In this document: positions 8,429 through 17,131 of the stretch, piece by piece | Layout of the letters: every line of letters starts with the position of its first letter | How positions within the stretch are numbered: position 1 is the first letter of the stretch | Source of the DNA: SAR92 clade bacterium | GTDB lineage: Bacteria; Pseudomonadota; Gammaproteobacteria; Pseudomonadales; Porticoccaceae | Reading direction: 5' to 3' | DNA length: 64,000 bases | NCBI GenBank assembly: GCA_004211905.1 | Contig: SHBP01000004.1 | Location: forward strand, 62,001-126,000 | Notes under the pieces: model-generated | Database searches by the model: none | What the model saw: the letters and a program-made list of their open reading frames with translations, nothing else | Told to the model about the DNA's origin: nothing | Program-made: the position numbers and the translations under genes

Positions 8429-9340
8429 ATGAGTATTAATTTTGAAGGAAGAGTAGCAATCGTAACAGGTGCTGGAAATGGCCTTGGTCGTTCTCATGCA
8501 CTTGCACTTGCAGAGCGTGGCGCCAAAGTTGTTGTTAATGATCTTGGTGGCGCTCGCGATGGGACGGGCGCTTCATCTGATGCAGCGATGGAGGTTGTTG
8601 GACTGATCCAGGCGGCTGGTGGTGAAGCTTTCGCTCATGGTGCGAATGTTGCTAAATTTGACGAAGTTGAAGATATGGTTAAACAGGCTATGGATAAGTG
8701 GGGTCGCGTCGACATCTTGATTAACAATGCCGGTATATTGCGTGATAAATCCTTCAGCAAGATGGACTTGGCAGATTTTCAGTTAGTGATGGACGTGCAC
8801 TTGATGGGTTCGGTTAACTGTACTAAAGCGGTTTGGGAGATTATGCGTGAACAAAATTACGGCCGTATTGTAATGACTACTTCATCTAGCGGTATGTATG
8901 GAAACTTTGGCCAAACAAATTATGGTGCAGCCAAGATGGCAGTACTTGGTTTTATGAACACCCTGGTACTGGAAGGGGGTAAAAACAATATTCATGTTAA
9001 TGCTCTAGCCCCAACGGCTGGCACTCGTATGACTGAAGATCTTCTACCGCCTCCCGTGCTAGATTTAATGACTGCTGAATCTGTTTCTGCTGGAGCTCTC
9101 GTTCTTTGCGATGAGGCTGCGCCCACACGCACAATTCTTTGTGCTGGCGCTGGTGGCTACGCCACAGCGGGCATGTATGAGACTGATGGTATCTTTATGA
9201 CTAAAGAAAGTCAGAATCCCGATGAGATCGTTGCCAAATGGGATGAGTTGTCGGATATATCGGCTCACAAAGCGCTTGAGTCTGGGGGAAAGCAAACCGA
9301 AAAGTTCGTGATGAAAGCAATGGCGGCATTGCAGAGTTGA
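8429..9340 (+). CDS. short-chain dehydrogenase, peroxisomal multifunctional-enzyme type
   Basis: Protein of 303 residues. The Rossmann dinucleotide motif TGAGNGLGRSHA is at about 13-24, NNAG at 99-102, and the catalytic triad is Ser152/153, Tyr165 and Lys169 (YGAAK). The segment VVVNDLGGARDGTG after strand 2 is typical of the (3R)-hydroxyacyl-CoA dehydrogenase domain of type 2 multifunctional enzymes, and Asp38 fits NAD preference. At 303 residues it is the usual length for the stand-alone bacterial form with its extra C-terminal tail. It follows the MaoC hydratase, its natural partner. Confidence 0.9.
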   Translation: MSINFEGRVAIVTGAGNGLGRSHALALAERGAKVVVNDLGGARDGTGASSDAAMEVVGLIQAAGGEAFAHGANVAKFDEVEDMVKQAMDKWGRVDILINNAGILRDKSFSKMDLADFQLVMDVHLMGSVNCTKAVWEIMREQNYGRIVMTTSSSGMYGNFGQTNYGAAKMAVLGFMNTLVLEGGKNNIHVNALAPTAGTRMTEDLLPPPVLDLMTAESVSAGALVLCDEAAPTRTILCAGAGGYATAGMYETDGIFMTKESQNPDEIVAKWDELSDISAHKALESGGKQTEKFVMKAMAALQS

Positions 9341-9435
9341 ACAACGAGTTAGCAATGCTCAATGAAGATGAATAGAGTTGTAGACCTAGTCATTATGCCA
9401 GTAGCTCGTATTACCAGAATTTTTTAGGGGCAGTT

Positions 9436-10323
9436 ATGTCAGCGACCAAATTTGTTCAGTCGAATAGTATTCGTATGGCCTATGAATCTATGGGGCCTGA
9501 TGAAGGACCAACAATTATCCTTGTGGCAGGTTTGTATAACCAATTGATTCGTTGGCCAGTGACGTTTTGCCAGCTGTTGGTAGCCAAGGGGTACCGAGTG
9601 ATTCGCTTCGATAATCGAGATATTGGATTAAGCGAAAAAATGGACAATCAGATCGCCCCAAGTTTATTTAGACTAGCTCTGAGATCTTTTTTTGGTATTC
9701 CGGTAGAGGTACCCTACACATTAGAAGATATGGCGGCTGATACTGTTGGTCTGATGGATGCTCTATCCATTAAAAAGGCACATATTGTCGGGATGTCTAT
9801 GGGAGGCATGATCAGCCAACTAGTGGCGAGCTTGTATCCAGAGCGTATTCTTTCATTGACTTCAATTATGTCTACTACCGGTGCTTTTGGTAAGGGTATG
9901 GCATCTCTGGCTGTTGCAAGGCAGATGGTCAAACCTATTCCAAAAGGCGTTTCCGCATTAGAAAATTCAGTCAATACTCGTCAGATGTTTGCAAGCCCAG
10001 CTTACCCTCAAACTGATGAGGAGGTGGCTGCTGAGGTAAGGCGGGAGTTTGAACGCTCCAATTATCCCGCGGGGTACTTACGCCAGATGGCCGCAATACG
10101 GGTTGCGCCCGACCGTAAAAATCTTCTCCGTAAACTCAAGTTGCCCACACTAATTATTCACGGTAATCAGGATACTCTGGTGGATGTCAGTGGAGCTATA
10201 GAAACGAAAAAACATATAACTCATGCTAATTTGGTTCGATTTGAGGGTATGGGCCATACTCTACCAGATGCATTATTGGAAAAGTTTGCAGAACTGATTC
10301 ATGAAACTGCCTGTCAAGCGTGA
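9436..10323 (+). CDS. alpha/beta hydrolase
   Basis: Protein of 295 residues of the alpha/beta hydrolase fold. The nucleophile elbow GMSMGG places Ser121. An Asp follows IIHGNQDTLV near 246 and GMGHTLP near 275 supplies the His. The early DNRDIGLS motif (about 59-66) is common in this bacterial subgroup, which includes uncharacterised esterases and aromatic-peptidase-like members. AGGGGC precedes the ATG. It lies 95 bases after the dehydrogenase gene and may belong to the same catabolic unit. The substrate is unknown. Confidence 0.85.
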   Translation: MSATKFVQSNSIRMAYESMGPDEGPTIILVAGLYNQLIRWPVTFCQLLVAKGYRVIRFDNRDIGLSEKMDNQIAPSLFRLALRSFFGIPVEVPYTLEDMAADTVGLMDALSIKKAHIVGMSMGGMISQLVASLYPERILSLTSIMSTTGAFGKGMASLAVARQMVKPIPKGVSALENSVNTRQMFASPAYPQTDEEVAAEVRREFERSNYPAGYLRQMAAIRVAPDRKNLLRKLKLPTLIIHGNQDTLVDVSGAIETKKHITHANLVRFEGMGHTLPDALLEKFAELIHETACQA

Positions 10324-10339
10324 GAATACTTTTTTTGAT

Positions 10340-10359
10340 CCCTCCCTTAATTGGGAGGG
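10340..10359. repeat. inverted repeat between convergent genes
   Basis: CCCTCCC at 10340-10346 and GGGAGGG at 10353-10359 form a perfect 7-base stem with a 6-base loop in the 49-base gap between converging genes. A run of seven T on the plus strand lies before the stem, and nothing like a U-tract follows it on either strand. It may still slow or protect transcript ends. Confidence 0.5.
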
Positions 10360-10372
10360 CATGTTTCAACAT

Positions 10373-11383
10373 TCAGTTATTCATAGTAATCGAGATTTTA
10401 CCAAAGTGTTTATTGTCAATTTGATGCTGAAAAGCGGCGCCTAAGTCTGCAAGATCAAAACTATCGCTAATAATGGGTCTGATGTCTGAATTGTCTAGAT
10501 AGTCGACCATGGCAAGTTGAGATTGCTGGTTAGCCATGGCGATACCGCTAAGATTGATTTGCTTCATAAAAATACGGGGAAGGATTATTTCACTGACGGC
10601 AGGCCCACTCAGAACTCCAATTAAGGCGATGTGGCCACCCATCTTGACTGCGCGGATGGATTCGCCAAATGTACCGCCTCCACCGACTTCAATAACATGG
10701 TCAACGCCAAGACCATTAGTTTTTGCAAGTACTGCTTTGCCCCACGCTGGCTCTTCTTTGTAGTTTATGACTTCGTCAGCACCTAAAGACAGTAGCTTAT
10801 CCATCTTTCCAGCAGATGAGGAGGTAGCTATTACCTTGGCACCCATGGATTTAGCCAGCTGGAGCGCAAATATGGACACTCCGCCGGTTCCCTGAATTAA
10901 CACAGTCTGACCTGGCTTTAGGTTGCCGCGATCCACCAGAGCTCTCCAAGCTGTCAAGCCCGCGCAGGGAAGGGTTGCTGCTTCAGCCATTGACCAACCC
11001 GAAGGCATACGGGTCACAGAGTCCTGTGAAATTGCTATGTACTCGGTAGAGTAGCCATCTTCGTTATCACCAATGAAACTGAGGTTTTCAGCCTTAGGAT
11101 CGCCATCAATCCAGTTAGGGTAACAGCAACTAATTACCTGGTCTCCAATTTTCCATTTGGTGACGCCAGAACCGACCTCCGCGATCTCTCCAGCGCAATC
11201 GGAAAGTACTACACGACCATCTTGGGTGGGTATATGACCTAACGCTACAAGCAAATCGTGATAATTAAGACTACTTGCAAACACTTTTACCAATATCTCA
11301 CCTTTACCAGGAGACGGTTTAGGTGATTGGACAAGTTGTAAATTGTTGAGTCCACCGGGATTGGAGAGCTTAATTTGTCGCAT
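10373..11383 (-). CDS. NAD(P)-dependent MDR oxidoreductase (zinc-free quinone oxidoreductase type)
   Basis: Protein of 336 residues with a GroES-like N-terminal domain (LNYHDLLVALG at about 39) and a Rossmann domain (GTGGVSIFALQLAKSMGAKVIATSSS, about 165-190). The four-Cys structural zinc loop of classical alcohol dehydrogenases is absent. It probably reduces or oxidises an enone, aldehyde or alcohol with NADPH. It converges on the preceding hydrolase and is separated from the TetR-type gene, on the same strand, by 166 bases. The substrate is unknown. Confidence 0.87.
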   Translation of the reverse strand: MRQIKLSNPGGLNNLQLVQSPKPSPGKGEILVKVFASSLNYHDLLVALGHIPTQDGRVVLSDCAGEIAEVGSGVTKWKIGDQVISCCYPNWIDGDPKAENLSFIGDNEDGYSTEYIAISQDSVTRMPSGWSMAEAATLPCAGLTAWRALVDRGNLKPGQTVLIQGTGGVSIFALQLAKSMGAKVIATSSSAGKMDKLLSLGADEVINYKEEPAWGKAVLAKTNGLGVDHVIEVGGGGTFGESIRAVKMGGHIALIGVLSGPAVSEIILPRIFMKQINLSGIAMANQQSQLAMVDYLDNSDIRPIISDSFDLADLGAAFQHQIDNKHFGKISITMNN

Positions 11384-11549
11384 AAAAGATGCCTTTGGCT
11401 AGTTATCAATAGAAACAAAAGTTTTACACTTTCTAACGCAGGTTACAAACAAAAGATAAGCCGGATATCATCTTTTTGCTCAAAGAGTAGTGATGTAAAT
11501 GATAGGTCAATATCGAAACGTAAGTACACGACTATCAGGTAGGGTTTTG

Positions 11550-12212
11550 CTAAACAGGTGCTGTGTCTAGCTTGTTTAGAAGTAGACTTACCAGCATATC
11601 AGCGTGATGTTCGACGATTTCTTCATCAAGACAATTAATGCCGAACTGTAATCTACATTCAGGCGCAGACGAAAATATAGCTGCACAAGAACTATACAAA
11701 ATATAATACCAGTGCATAAGGTCTCTAGGACCTTGCCACAAAGTTTCAGCATTGATCTGCTTTAAGTAATTTTTCTCATGTTGGAGATAATTTGTTACTA
11801 GATAATCAAGGCGCCAAGAGTCCTCACAAGCTACTTTATTATAAAAACGACCTATTTCAGGAAATTCTGCAGCGGTGCGGACGTACTCTCGAATTAATAT
11901 TTCCACTCTTTCTTGAGGAGTTTTATCTAAAGAGAGACTTCCTTGAGGTTGTTTATCCCATCGCTTAGCAACCGGACTAAAAATATTATCAGCGACCTTC
12001 AACCAGAGATTTTTCTTAGTTTTAAAGTGATAGACAAGCATCCCGCGCTTAACGTTAGCATTAATTTCGATCTCGGAAATGGTAGTCGCATCATATCCCT
12101 TTTCAGCAAACATAGGAGTTGCTGTAGCAATCATTTTAGCTTTAGCAAGACGAGTTCTTGACTGCTCTTTTCGCTTGGGGTTACCTAGATGAAATTGTGC
12201 TTGAGAATACAT
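11550..12212 (-). CDS. TetR family transcriptional regulator
   Basis: Protein of 220 residues from the ATG at 12212, which has AGAGACG just upstream. An in-frame start at 12347 would add 45 unlikely residues and would run through a set of inverted repeats that look like operators. The TetR helix-turn-helix spans about residues 25-65 (ATPMFAEKGYDATTISEI, then KRGMLVYHFKTKKNLW). The C-terminal ligand domain contains the AEFPEIGRFYNKVACEDSWRL segment found in regulators with a C-terminal TetR_C domain. It probably controls itself and possibly the flanking catabolic genes. Confidence 0.88.
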   Translation of the reverse strand: MYSQAQFHLGNPKRKEQSRTRLAKAKMIATATPMFAEKGYDATTISEIEINANVKRGMLVYHFKTKKNLWLKVADNIFSPVAKRWDKQPQGSLSLDKTPQERVEILIREYVRTAAEFPEIGRFYNKVACEDSWRLDYLVTNYLQHEKNYLKQINAETLWQGPRDLMHWYYILYSSCAAIFSSAPECRLQFGINCLDEEIVEHHADMLVSLLLNKLDTAPV

Positions 12213-12304
12213 TTCACGTCTCTTATTTTGTAATCTAGATAGTGAGGCCCAAGTCAGCATTCCGGTATCTAACTTGAGCCCATATTTATCCGTATTTCTA
12301 TCGG

Positions 12305-12367
12305 CTAATATTGCTATTAGATTAGTATGACTAATAAACTTAAGCAAAGGTTAGCACGCAATGCTAA
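12305..12367. promoter_or_regulatory. three successive inverted repeats upstream of the TetR gene
   Basis: Three perfect inverted repeats with TTAG/CTAA arms occur in 63 bases: CTAATA-N4-TATTAG (12305-12320), ATTAGT-N3-ACTAAT (12321-12335) and TTAGCA-N5-TGCTAA (12351-12367). They lie 93-155 bases upstream of the preferred TetR start. TetR proteins bind such symmetric sites, so autoregulation is a reasonable inference. The gap up to the dapD end at 12433 holds nothing else recognisable. Confidence 0.5.
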
Positions 12368-12432
12368 TAAACTCCTAGTGGTTTTCTCAGATGAATGTCT
12401 AGACCGACCGCTATAGACCGTGTTGTCGAGAA

Positions 12433-13461
12433 TTAATTTCCCTTATGGAGGTCTTGATTTAATTCAACAGCAGCTTTATTCGTTAAGCATTCGACAGTCC
12501 CGGTTATTGAATTGCGACGGAACAGAAGGTTAGAGGCACCTGAAAGGTCTCTTGCCTTTATTTTATTTGACACCTTTTTTTGATCGTCCAGCATGGTAAC
12601 GACTGTTCCGCCGGTAACATACAAGCCTGCCTCGATTGTGCAGCCATCACCTAATGAAATTCCTACGCCCGCATTAGCTCCAAGTAAACATTTCTTACCC
12701 AGAGAAATAACTTCAGTTCCACCGCCTGACAGAGTCCCCATAATAGATGCTCCGCCGCCTATATCAGAGCCCGCGCCACAAAAGACCCCAGCAGATATTC
12801 GACCCTCTACCATATTAGGACCTTCGGTCCCGGCATTAAAATTAATAAAACCCTCGTGCATCACGGTAGTGCCTTCACCTACATAGGCCCCAAGTCTGAC
12901 TCTACGCGTATCTGCGATACGAACACCTGAAGGAACAACGTAGTCGACCATTTTAGGGAATTTGTCTACGCAATCGACAAATATGGGTGTTCCAGCTAAA
13001 CGTGCTTCTAGTGCTCGGGCTGGAAGTTCATTTATGTCAATCGCACCCATATTAGTCCAGGCTATATTTTTAAGCACACCAAAAACTCCCGTTATGTTTG
13101 TCTGGTGAGGCTTTACTAATCTGAGTGATAACAAGTGAAGCTTGAGATAGGCCTGAGGGACCGATTTTGGTGGGGCGTCCTCGGTGAGTAACACCGCTAC
13201 GATTGATTTTGATGAAGTTTTTAACTGAGAGACGGTTTCAGCAAAGTCGCTTTGGCCGTTAGTAATTAGAGCACTCTCGAGTGCTGAAAGCTGGTCAGTT
13301 GACGGCTCTATATCGGTCTGATTTGAGCCCAGAGCAGAGAACAGAATCGCTGTAACCTCAGGGTTGGGATCCAGTATAGGTGAAGGATAAAACACCTCTA
13401 GCCATTCTCCGGTGCTATTTTTTGTTCCAATGCCTATGCCACAACTGTAAATCTTACTCAT
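12433..13461 (-). CDS. dapD: 2,3,4,5-tetrahydropyridine-2,6-dicarboxylate N-succinyltransferase
   Basis: Protein of 342 residues, the length of the Pseudomonas-type DapD. The N-terminal alpha/beta domain is followed by a left-handed beta-helix of hexapeptide repeats (about 185-300: VRIADTRRVRLGAYVGEGT, NFNAGT, GRISAGVFCGAGSDIGGGASIMGT). It transfers succinyl from succinyl-CoA to tetrahydrodipicolinate in diaminopimelate/lysine synthesis, supplying peptidoglycan as well. An ArsC-like gene lies 24 bases upstream in the same direction, a common neighbour of dapD. dapC is 4.3 kb away on the same strand. Confidence 0.95.
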   Translation of the reverse strand: MSKIYSCGIGIGTKNSTGEWLEVFYPSPILDPNPEVTAILFSALGSNQTDIEPSTDQLSALESALITNGQSDFAETVSQLKTSSKSIVAVLLTEDAPPKSVPQAYLKLHLLSLRLVKPHQTNITGVFGVLKNIAWTNMGAIDINELPARALEARLAGTPIFVDCVDKFPKMVDYVVPSGVRIADTRRVRLGAYVGEGTTVMHEGFINFNAGTEGPNMVEGRISAGVFCGAGSDIGGGASIMGTLSGGGTEVISLGKKCLLGANAGVGISLGDGCTIEAGLYVTGGTVVTMLDDQKKVSNKIKARDLSGASNLLFRRNSITGTVECLTNKAAVELNQDLHKGN

Positions 13462-13485
13462 GGGTCTATTTTTATCCTAAAGTTA

Positions 13486-13830
13486 TTAGCCGAAAATTGA
13501 TTCGTATAGATCGGGCTTAAAGCCAATGTTTATTCTACCGTTGTGATCCAAAATAGGGCGCTTAATCATTGTAGGGTTCGCTAGAAGCAGCACCGCCACA
13601 TTGTCTTTAGTAGTACCATTCTGAATTGTTGGATCTAACTTACGCCATGTGGTTCCGCGCCGGTTTAAAACAGTTTCCCAGTCTGATTTTTCAATCCATC
13701 TGTTTATCTGACTAAGCTCTAATCCGTTTGTGCGAACATCATGAAATTTGAAATCAATATTGCGCTCAACGAGCCACCGACGTGCCTTTTTTACGGTGTC
13801 GCAATTTTTGATGCCATATAGAGTAGTCAC
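13486..13830 (-). CDS. yffB: ArsC/Spx-like protein of the YffB group
   Basis: Protein of 114 residues with the thioredoxin-like ArsC fold. It opens with MTTLYGIKNCDTVKKARRWL, placing the single redox Cys at residue 10, and ends with the family-typical IKRPILDHNGRINIGFKPDLY block. YffB is a glutathione-dependent thiol protein of uncertain role, not a proven arsenate reductase. It lies just upstream of dapD, as in many gammaproteobacteria. A 148-base gap upstream ends in the TonB receptor terminator. Confidence 0.85.
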   Translation of the reverse strand: MTTLYGIKNCDTVKKARRWLVERNIDFKFHDVRTNGLELSQINRWIEKSDWETVLNRRGTTWRKLDPTIQNGTTKDNVAVLLLANPTMIKRPILDHNGRINIGFKPDLYESIFG

Positions 13831-13930
13831 TGTATTTCTTCCAATCCTCTTATGCCCTTAACTATATCAAACCCCAGAGCTGTTAGCTTTTAAAATTACT
13901 GATTGACCGTCTATAAAGTTTTTTAGAAAT

Positions 13931-13954
13931 AAAAAAGCCCCTCATAGAGGGGCT
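13931..13954 (-). terminator. intrinsic terminator of the TonB receptor gene
   Basis: On the minus strand AGCCCCTC, loop TAT, GAGGGGCT forms a perfect 8-base stem (13936-13954), followed directly by TTTTTT (13936-13931, sharing one T with the stem). It lies 25 bases beyond the receptor stop at 13979, the expected place for a Rho-independent terminator. Confidence 0.9.
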
Positions 13955-13978
13955 CATAAGTATATGTAATTAGACTTG

Positions 13979-16609
13979 CTAAAAAGCAAACTTTAGTCGC
14001 ACATAAGCCATGCGGCCACGGGCGTCGTGTTGACGAGTGTCATAACTAAAGTTAACTGAATCCCACACCAAAGGAGGCTCTTCATCAGTTAGATTCAGAA
14101 TGCCCAGTGTGATTTGGGTGTCCAGAGAGGTTGCAGACAATTGATAGTTATACTGAGCATCCCACGTTAGCTGACTATCAATATTTTGTGAATAGCCTGC
14201 TGGCGGATTAGCTCGAGTTGTCTTATAGCCAGCAATGTGACGAGCAGTTAGCGACGCGTGATGGGCACCGTTGATCCATCTCAATGATGCATTAGCTTTG
14301 GTGTCGGGTAGTGATCTGGCAAAGTTATCATGATTAAAGAGACCCACAATATCTATGTTCGAACCACCAACGGGTATTTCGTAGCTCAAATAATGGCTGG
14401 CATCAAATGTCAGGCTGAATTCCCCCAGTGAATTTTCTGGAAAGTTATATGCAAGCTCCAAGTCTATACCATCAGTAGTTACATTTGCGGCATTGAAATA
14501 ATTGGTAGTTACCCCCACTAGATCTCCCGCTGAAGTGCGAATGACCTCTGGGTCTGGTGCGTCAGTCGCACTAGCTGTATCAGCAATTACTTTGCCTTGG
14601 GCACTTTCGATAGTGATCAAGTCAGTATAATCAACCGCCCAGTAGTCCAGAGTCACTTGTAGGTTCTCATTGGGACTCCATACTGCACCAATGTTGATGT
14701 TGTCAGCTTCCTCCGCTTGGAGATTGGCATTGGAGTTTTGCGCTACGCGAATAAATACTGGCGTTCCTTTTGTAGTTCCATCGGTATTGAAGTCTTGAAT
14801 CCCTTGGAGGCTAACGGCGCTGTTATAAAGTTGGTACAGCGATGCTTCTCGGTAGGAGGTTGACGCGGATGCTCGAAGAACCAAATCATCAGTTGCTTGA
14901 AAACGAGCAGATAATTTAGGATCAAATGTTGAGCCTGAATCGAGATTCTCGTAGCGACCTGCGAATTTTATTTCAAGCGAGTCGGTGACGTCACGTTGAA
15001 ACTCAGAGAATACAGCCCACGCAGAGCGAGATTCATTCACATTAACCCCTCCACCTAGGAAGAGCAGGTCCGCCGGTTTAGAGAGATTACCTGCGGCGTC
15101 AAATTCAACCAGGCTAGCGTCATTACGATTCACATCAAGAGATTCATTTCTTAATTGAAATCCAGACGCAAAGTTAAATCCGCCCACTTCTCCATCGACA
15201 ACAAAATCAACTACGCTCAACGATGTTTTAATGTCTCGCTCTTCAGCAGTGCTAATATAGTCAATAAGTGCCTGACTATTTGCTAGTGGATCAAATAAGT
15301 TCCAACTCTCGTTGCCATTGGGGCCACCAGATCCGGCAATAGCATCATCAAACCGAGATGTGCTCGTGTCAGGTTGAATGAGATTGGCGTTATACACGCT
15401 ATGTGTTAAAGCGGCATTAAAATGATAGTCACCTATGTCACCATCGATCTCAAAAGCGCCTCGAAGATGATCGTTATCACGTGTTGCCAGTGGTGATGGA
15501 AAGGCTGACCCTAATGGACGGCCTAACCACAGTAGCGGCACTTCAAAGGGATTCCCAGCCTGGCCAGGAAGGATAGCACGAGAAGGACTCAGGTAAGCTA
15601 GCGCAGGATAGCTGGGTGACTGGGGATTATCTAATACTTCAACCCTTGCCCACATGAATTCGGCGTTGATATCAAAACCATTATCAAGAGTGTGCTCAAT
15701 GTTTCCGAAGAGATGGGATCGTTTTTCTTTATTAACGATATTAAATCTTGGTCCGTACTTGAAGCCACAACGTTCACCACTAGCCTGGGGTATCAAAATA
15801 CCACCGTTCTCTATACAGCTTGCATCGGCGACATTCTCTCCCGGAGCATATGTTCCTGCGTATGGTCCAGACTCGACTGTTGATGGTCCGAATAATAGGA
15901 ATGAATTTCCTAAACCAGAATTGGCATTCTCAATCAATGTTGGTCTTTCTGATCCATTAAGATTTGAACGATCCATATATTGCGCTGCAACAACAACATT
16001 TGTACTATCGTTCGACCAACCATGAAGAATACTGAGTTGCGTATCGGTCTGACTGTCAGATGTTGTTGATTGTTGAAAAACACCTACCTCGGTTCCTTCG
16101 AAATCACTGCGAGTGATGTAGTTCACAACGCCAGCAATCGCGTCAGAACCATAAACAGAGGCAGCACCCTCTTTCAACACCTCCACACGCTCAACTGCAA
16201 TAGCGGGAATCATATTGGTATCAACAAAACTTGATCCATCATTCGCCGTAGTGCCAGCTAGAGTGTTTCTTCGACCATTAACCAAAACGAGCGTTGATCC
16301 AAGCCCGAGACCCCTTAGGTTTACATTACTTGTTCCCTGTGCAGAACCGGAGGTAAAGGAGTCTGGCACGTTTTCCGCACCGGAGTTGGCGGTAAGATTG
16401 CGGGTAATATCAGATATCGACATCGCACCCATTTGATCTATAGTCTCTCGATCTATAACTACAATTGGAGACGCTCCGTCTTGTGGGCTAGATTTTATAT
16501 AGGAGCCTGTAATAACAACCTCTTCAACTCTTGGATCCTGTGCAAAGGTTGCCGTGGTTATCGACATTAGCGGAATACATGCTAATAGTGATAGCTTGTT
16601 AATCTTCAT
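13979..16609 (-). CDS. TonB-dependent outer membrane receptor
   Basis: Protein of 876 residues. A signal peptide ends near residue 23 (TTATFA, then QDPRVEE), followed by a TonB-box-like EEVVITGS. The plug domain (about 40-170) contains ARNLTAN-like and NLRGLGLGSTLVLVNGRR blocks. The remaining beta barrel ends with a C-terminal aromatic, YVRLKFAF, as needed for Bam-dependent insertion. Receptors of this length and style in marine bacteria take up oligosaccharides, peptides or other nutrients rather than only siderophores; the substrate here is unknown. It is followed by a strong terminator and stands alone. Confidence 0.92.
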   Translation of the reverse strand: MKINKLSLLACIPLMSITTATFAQDPRVEEVVITGSYIKSSPQDGASPIVVIDRETIDQMGAMSISDITRNLTANSGAENVPDSFTSGSAQGTSNVNLRGLGLGSTLVLVNGRRNTLAGTTANDGSSFVDTNMIPAIAVERVEVLKEGAASVYGSDAIAGVVNYITRSDFEGTEVGVFQQSTTSDSQTDTQLSILHGWSNDSTNVVVAAQYMDRSNLNGSERPTLIENANSGLGNSFLLFGPSTVESGPYAGTYAPGENVADASCIENGGILIPQASGERCGFKYGPRFNIVNKEKRSHLFGNIEHTLDNGFDINAEFMWARVEVLDNPQSPSYPALAYLSPSRAILPGQAGNPFEVPLLWLGRPLGSAFPSPLATRDNDHLRGAFEIDGDIGDYHFNAALTHSVYNANLIQPDTSTSRFDDAIAGSGGPNGNESWNLFDPLANSQALIDYISTAEERDIKTSLSVVDFVVDGEVGGFNFASGFQLRNESLDVNRNDASLVEFDAAGNLSKPADLLFLGGGVNVNESRSAWAVFSEFQRDVTDSLEIKFAGRYENLDSGSTFDPKLSARFQATDDLVLRASASTSYREASLYQLYNSAVSLQGIQDFNTDGTTKGTPVFIRVAQNSNANLQAEEADNINIGAVWSPNENLQVTLDYWAVDYTDLITIESAQGKVIADTASATDAPDPEVIRTSAGDLVGVTTNYFNAANVTTDGIDLELAYNFPENSLGEFSLTFDASHYLSYEIPVGGSNIDIVGLFNHDNFARSLPDTKANASLRWINGAHHASLTARHIAGYKTTRANPPAGYSQNIDSQLTWDAQYNYQLSATSLDTQITLGILNLTDEEPPLVWDSVNFSYDTRQHDARGRMAYVRLKFAF

Positions 16610-17131
16610 GTTTTATTCCTCTGGAATATTTTAATATTTAATTGAAAGTTTCGTTTTAGTTCTTATAAAAGTTGTATTAATGTATAGACACAAACATTGC
16701 TTTATCTTAGATATAGCAATAGATATAGCCTTTAGTCTATATAATTAAGCATAAATTAAATAGCCCGACAGTACAATTCTACTTAGCTATTGGATGAAGG
16801 GTAAGCAACAAAAAGAACTAACCTATAACTAGACGATTACAAATCGTAAGTGGTGATGGAATATTACTTTGGTGTGTGTTACGCAGCATGATGATTGGCG
16901 CCATTTGATAGGTATTTAGTGTCATCTTTATGGAACGGTTGTCGATTGCTTTTAAGCTAAAAAGGACCCCAGCACTTTTTAAGTAGCATTAAAAAGATCT
17001 GTAACCACATGATAATCGGAATCTCAGTATTCCTTAGGCAGTATTTTGTTAGTCGCCGTAGGGATTGTTCCTTGTCATTGAAATTATCTCTTGTGAGTAG
17101 AAGGTTAACCTTAGTTATCTGATGGGTAGAG
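16610..17131. other. 522-base noncoding interval upstream of the TonB receptor
   Basis: AT-rich stretch with no convincing reading frame. The part next to the receptor must contain its minus-strand promoter and leader, but I cannot single out one pair of hexamers. The middle contains copy B of the dispersed element at 16894-16924. No tRNA, small-RNA-like terminator or insertion-sequence end was seen. Confidence 0.5.
16894..16924. repeat. 31-base dispersed element, copy B
   Basis: Partner of 4313-4343 with 26 of 31 identical positions. Here the left hexamer is part of an 8-base palindrome TGGCGCCA, and the two GTGCCA-like hexamers are again 21 bases apart. It sits 285-315 bases upstream of the minus-strand TonB receptor start. 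Function is unknown. A shared regulator of the receptor and the acyl-CoA dehydrogenases is one reading. Confidence 0.5.

Noticed and set aside
12213-12347. 45-residue N-terminal extension of the TetR regulator
   Set aside because: No family similarity, better ribosome site at the internal ATG, and the extension would cover operator-like palindromes.
15654-16025. Plus-strand frames inside the TonB receptor gene
   Set aside because: Shadow frames of the receptor with no family features or ribosome sites.
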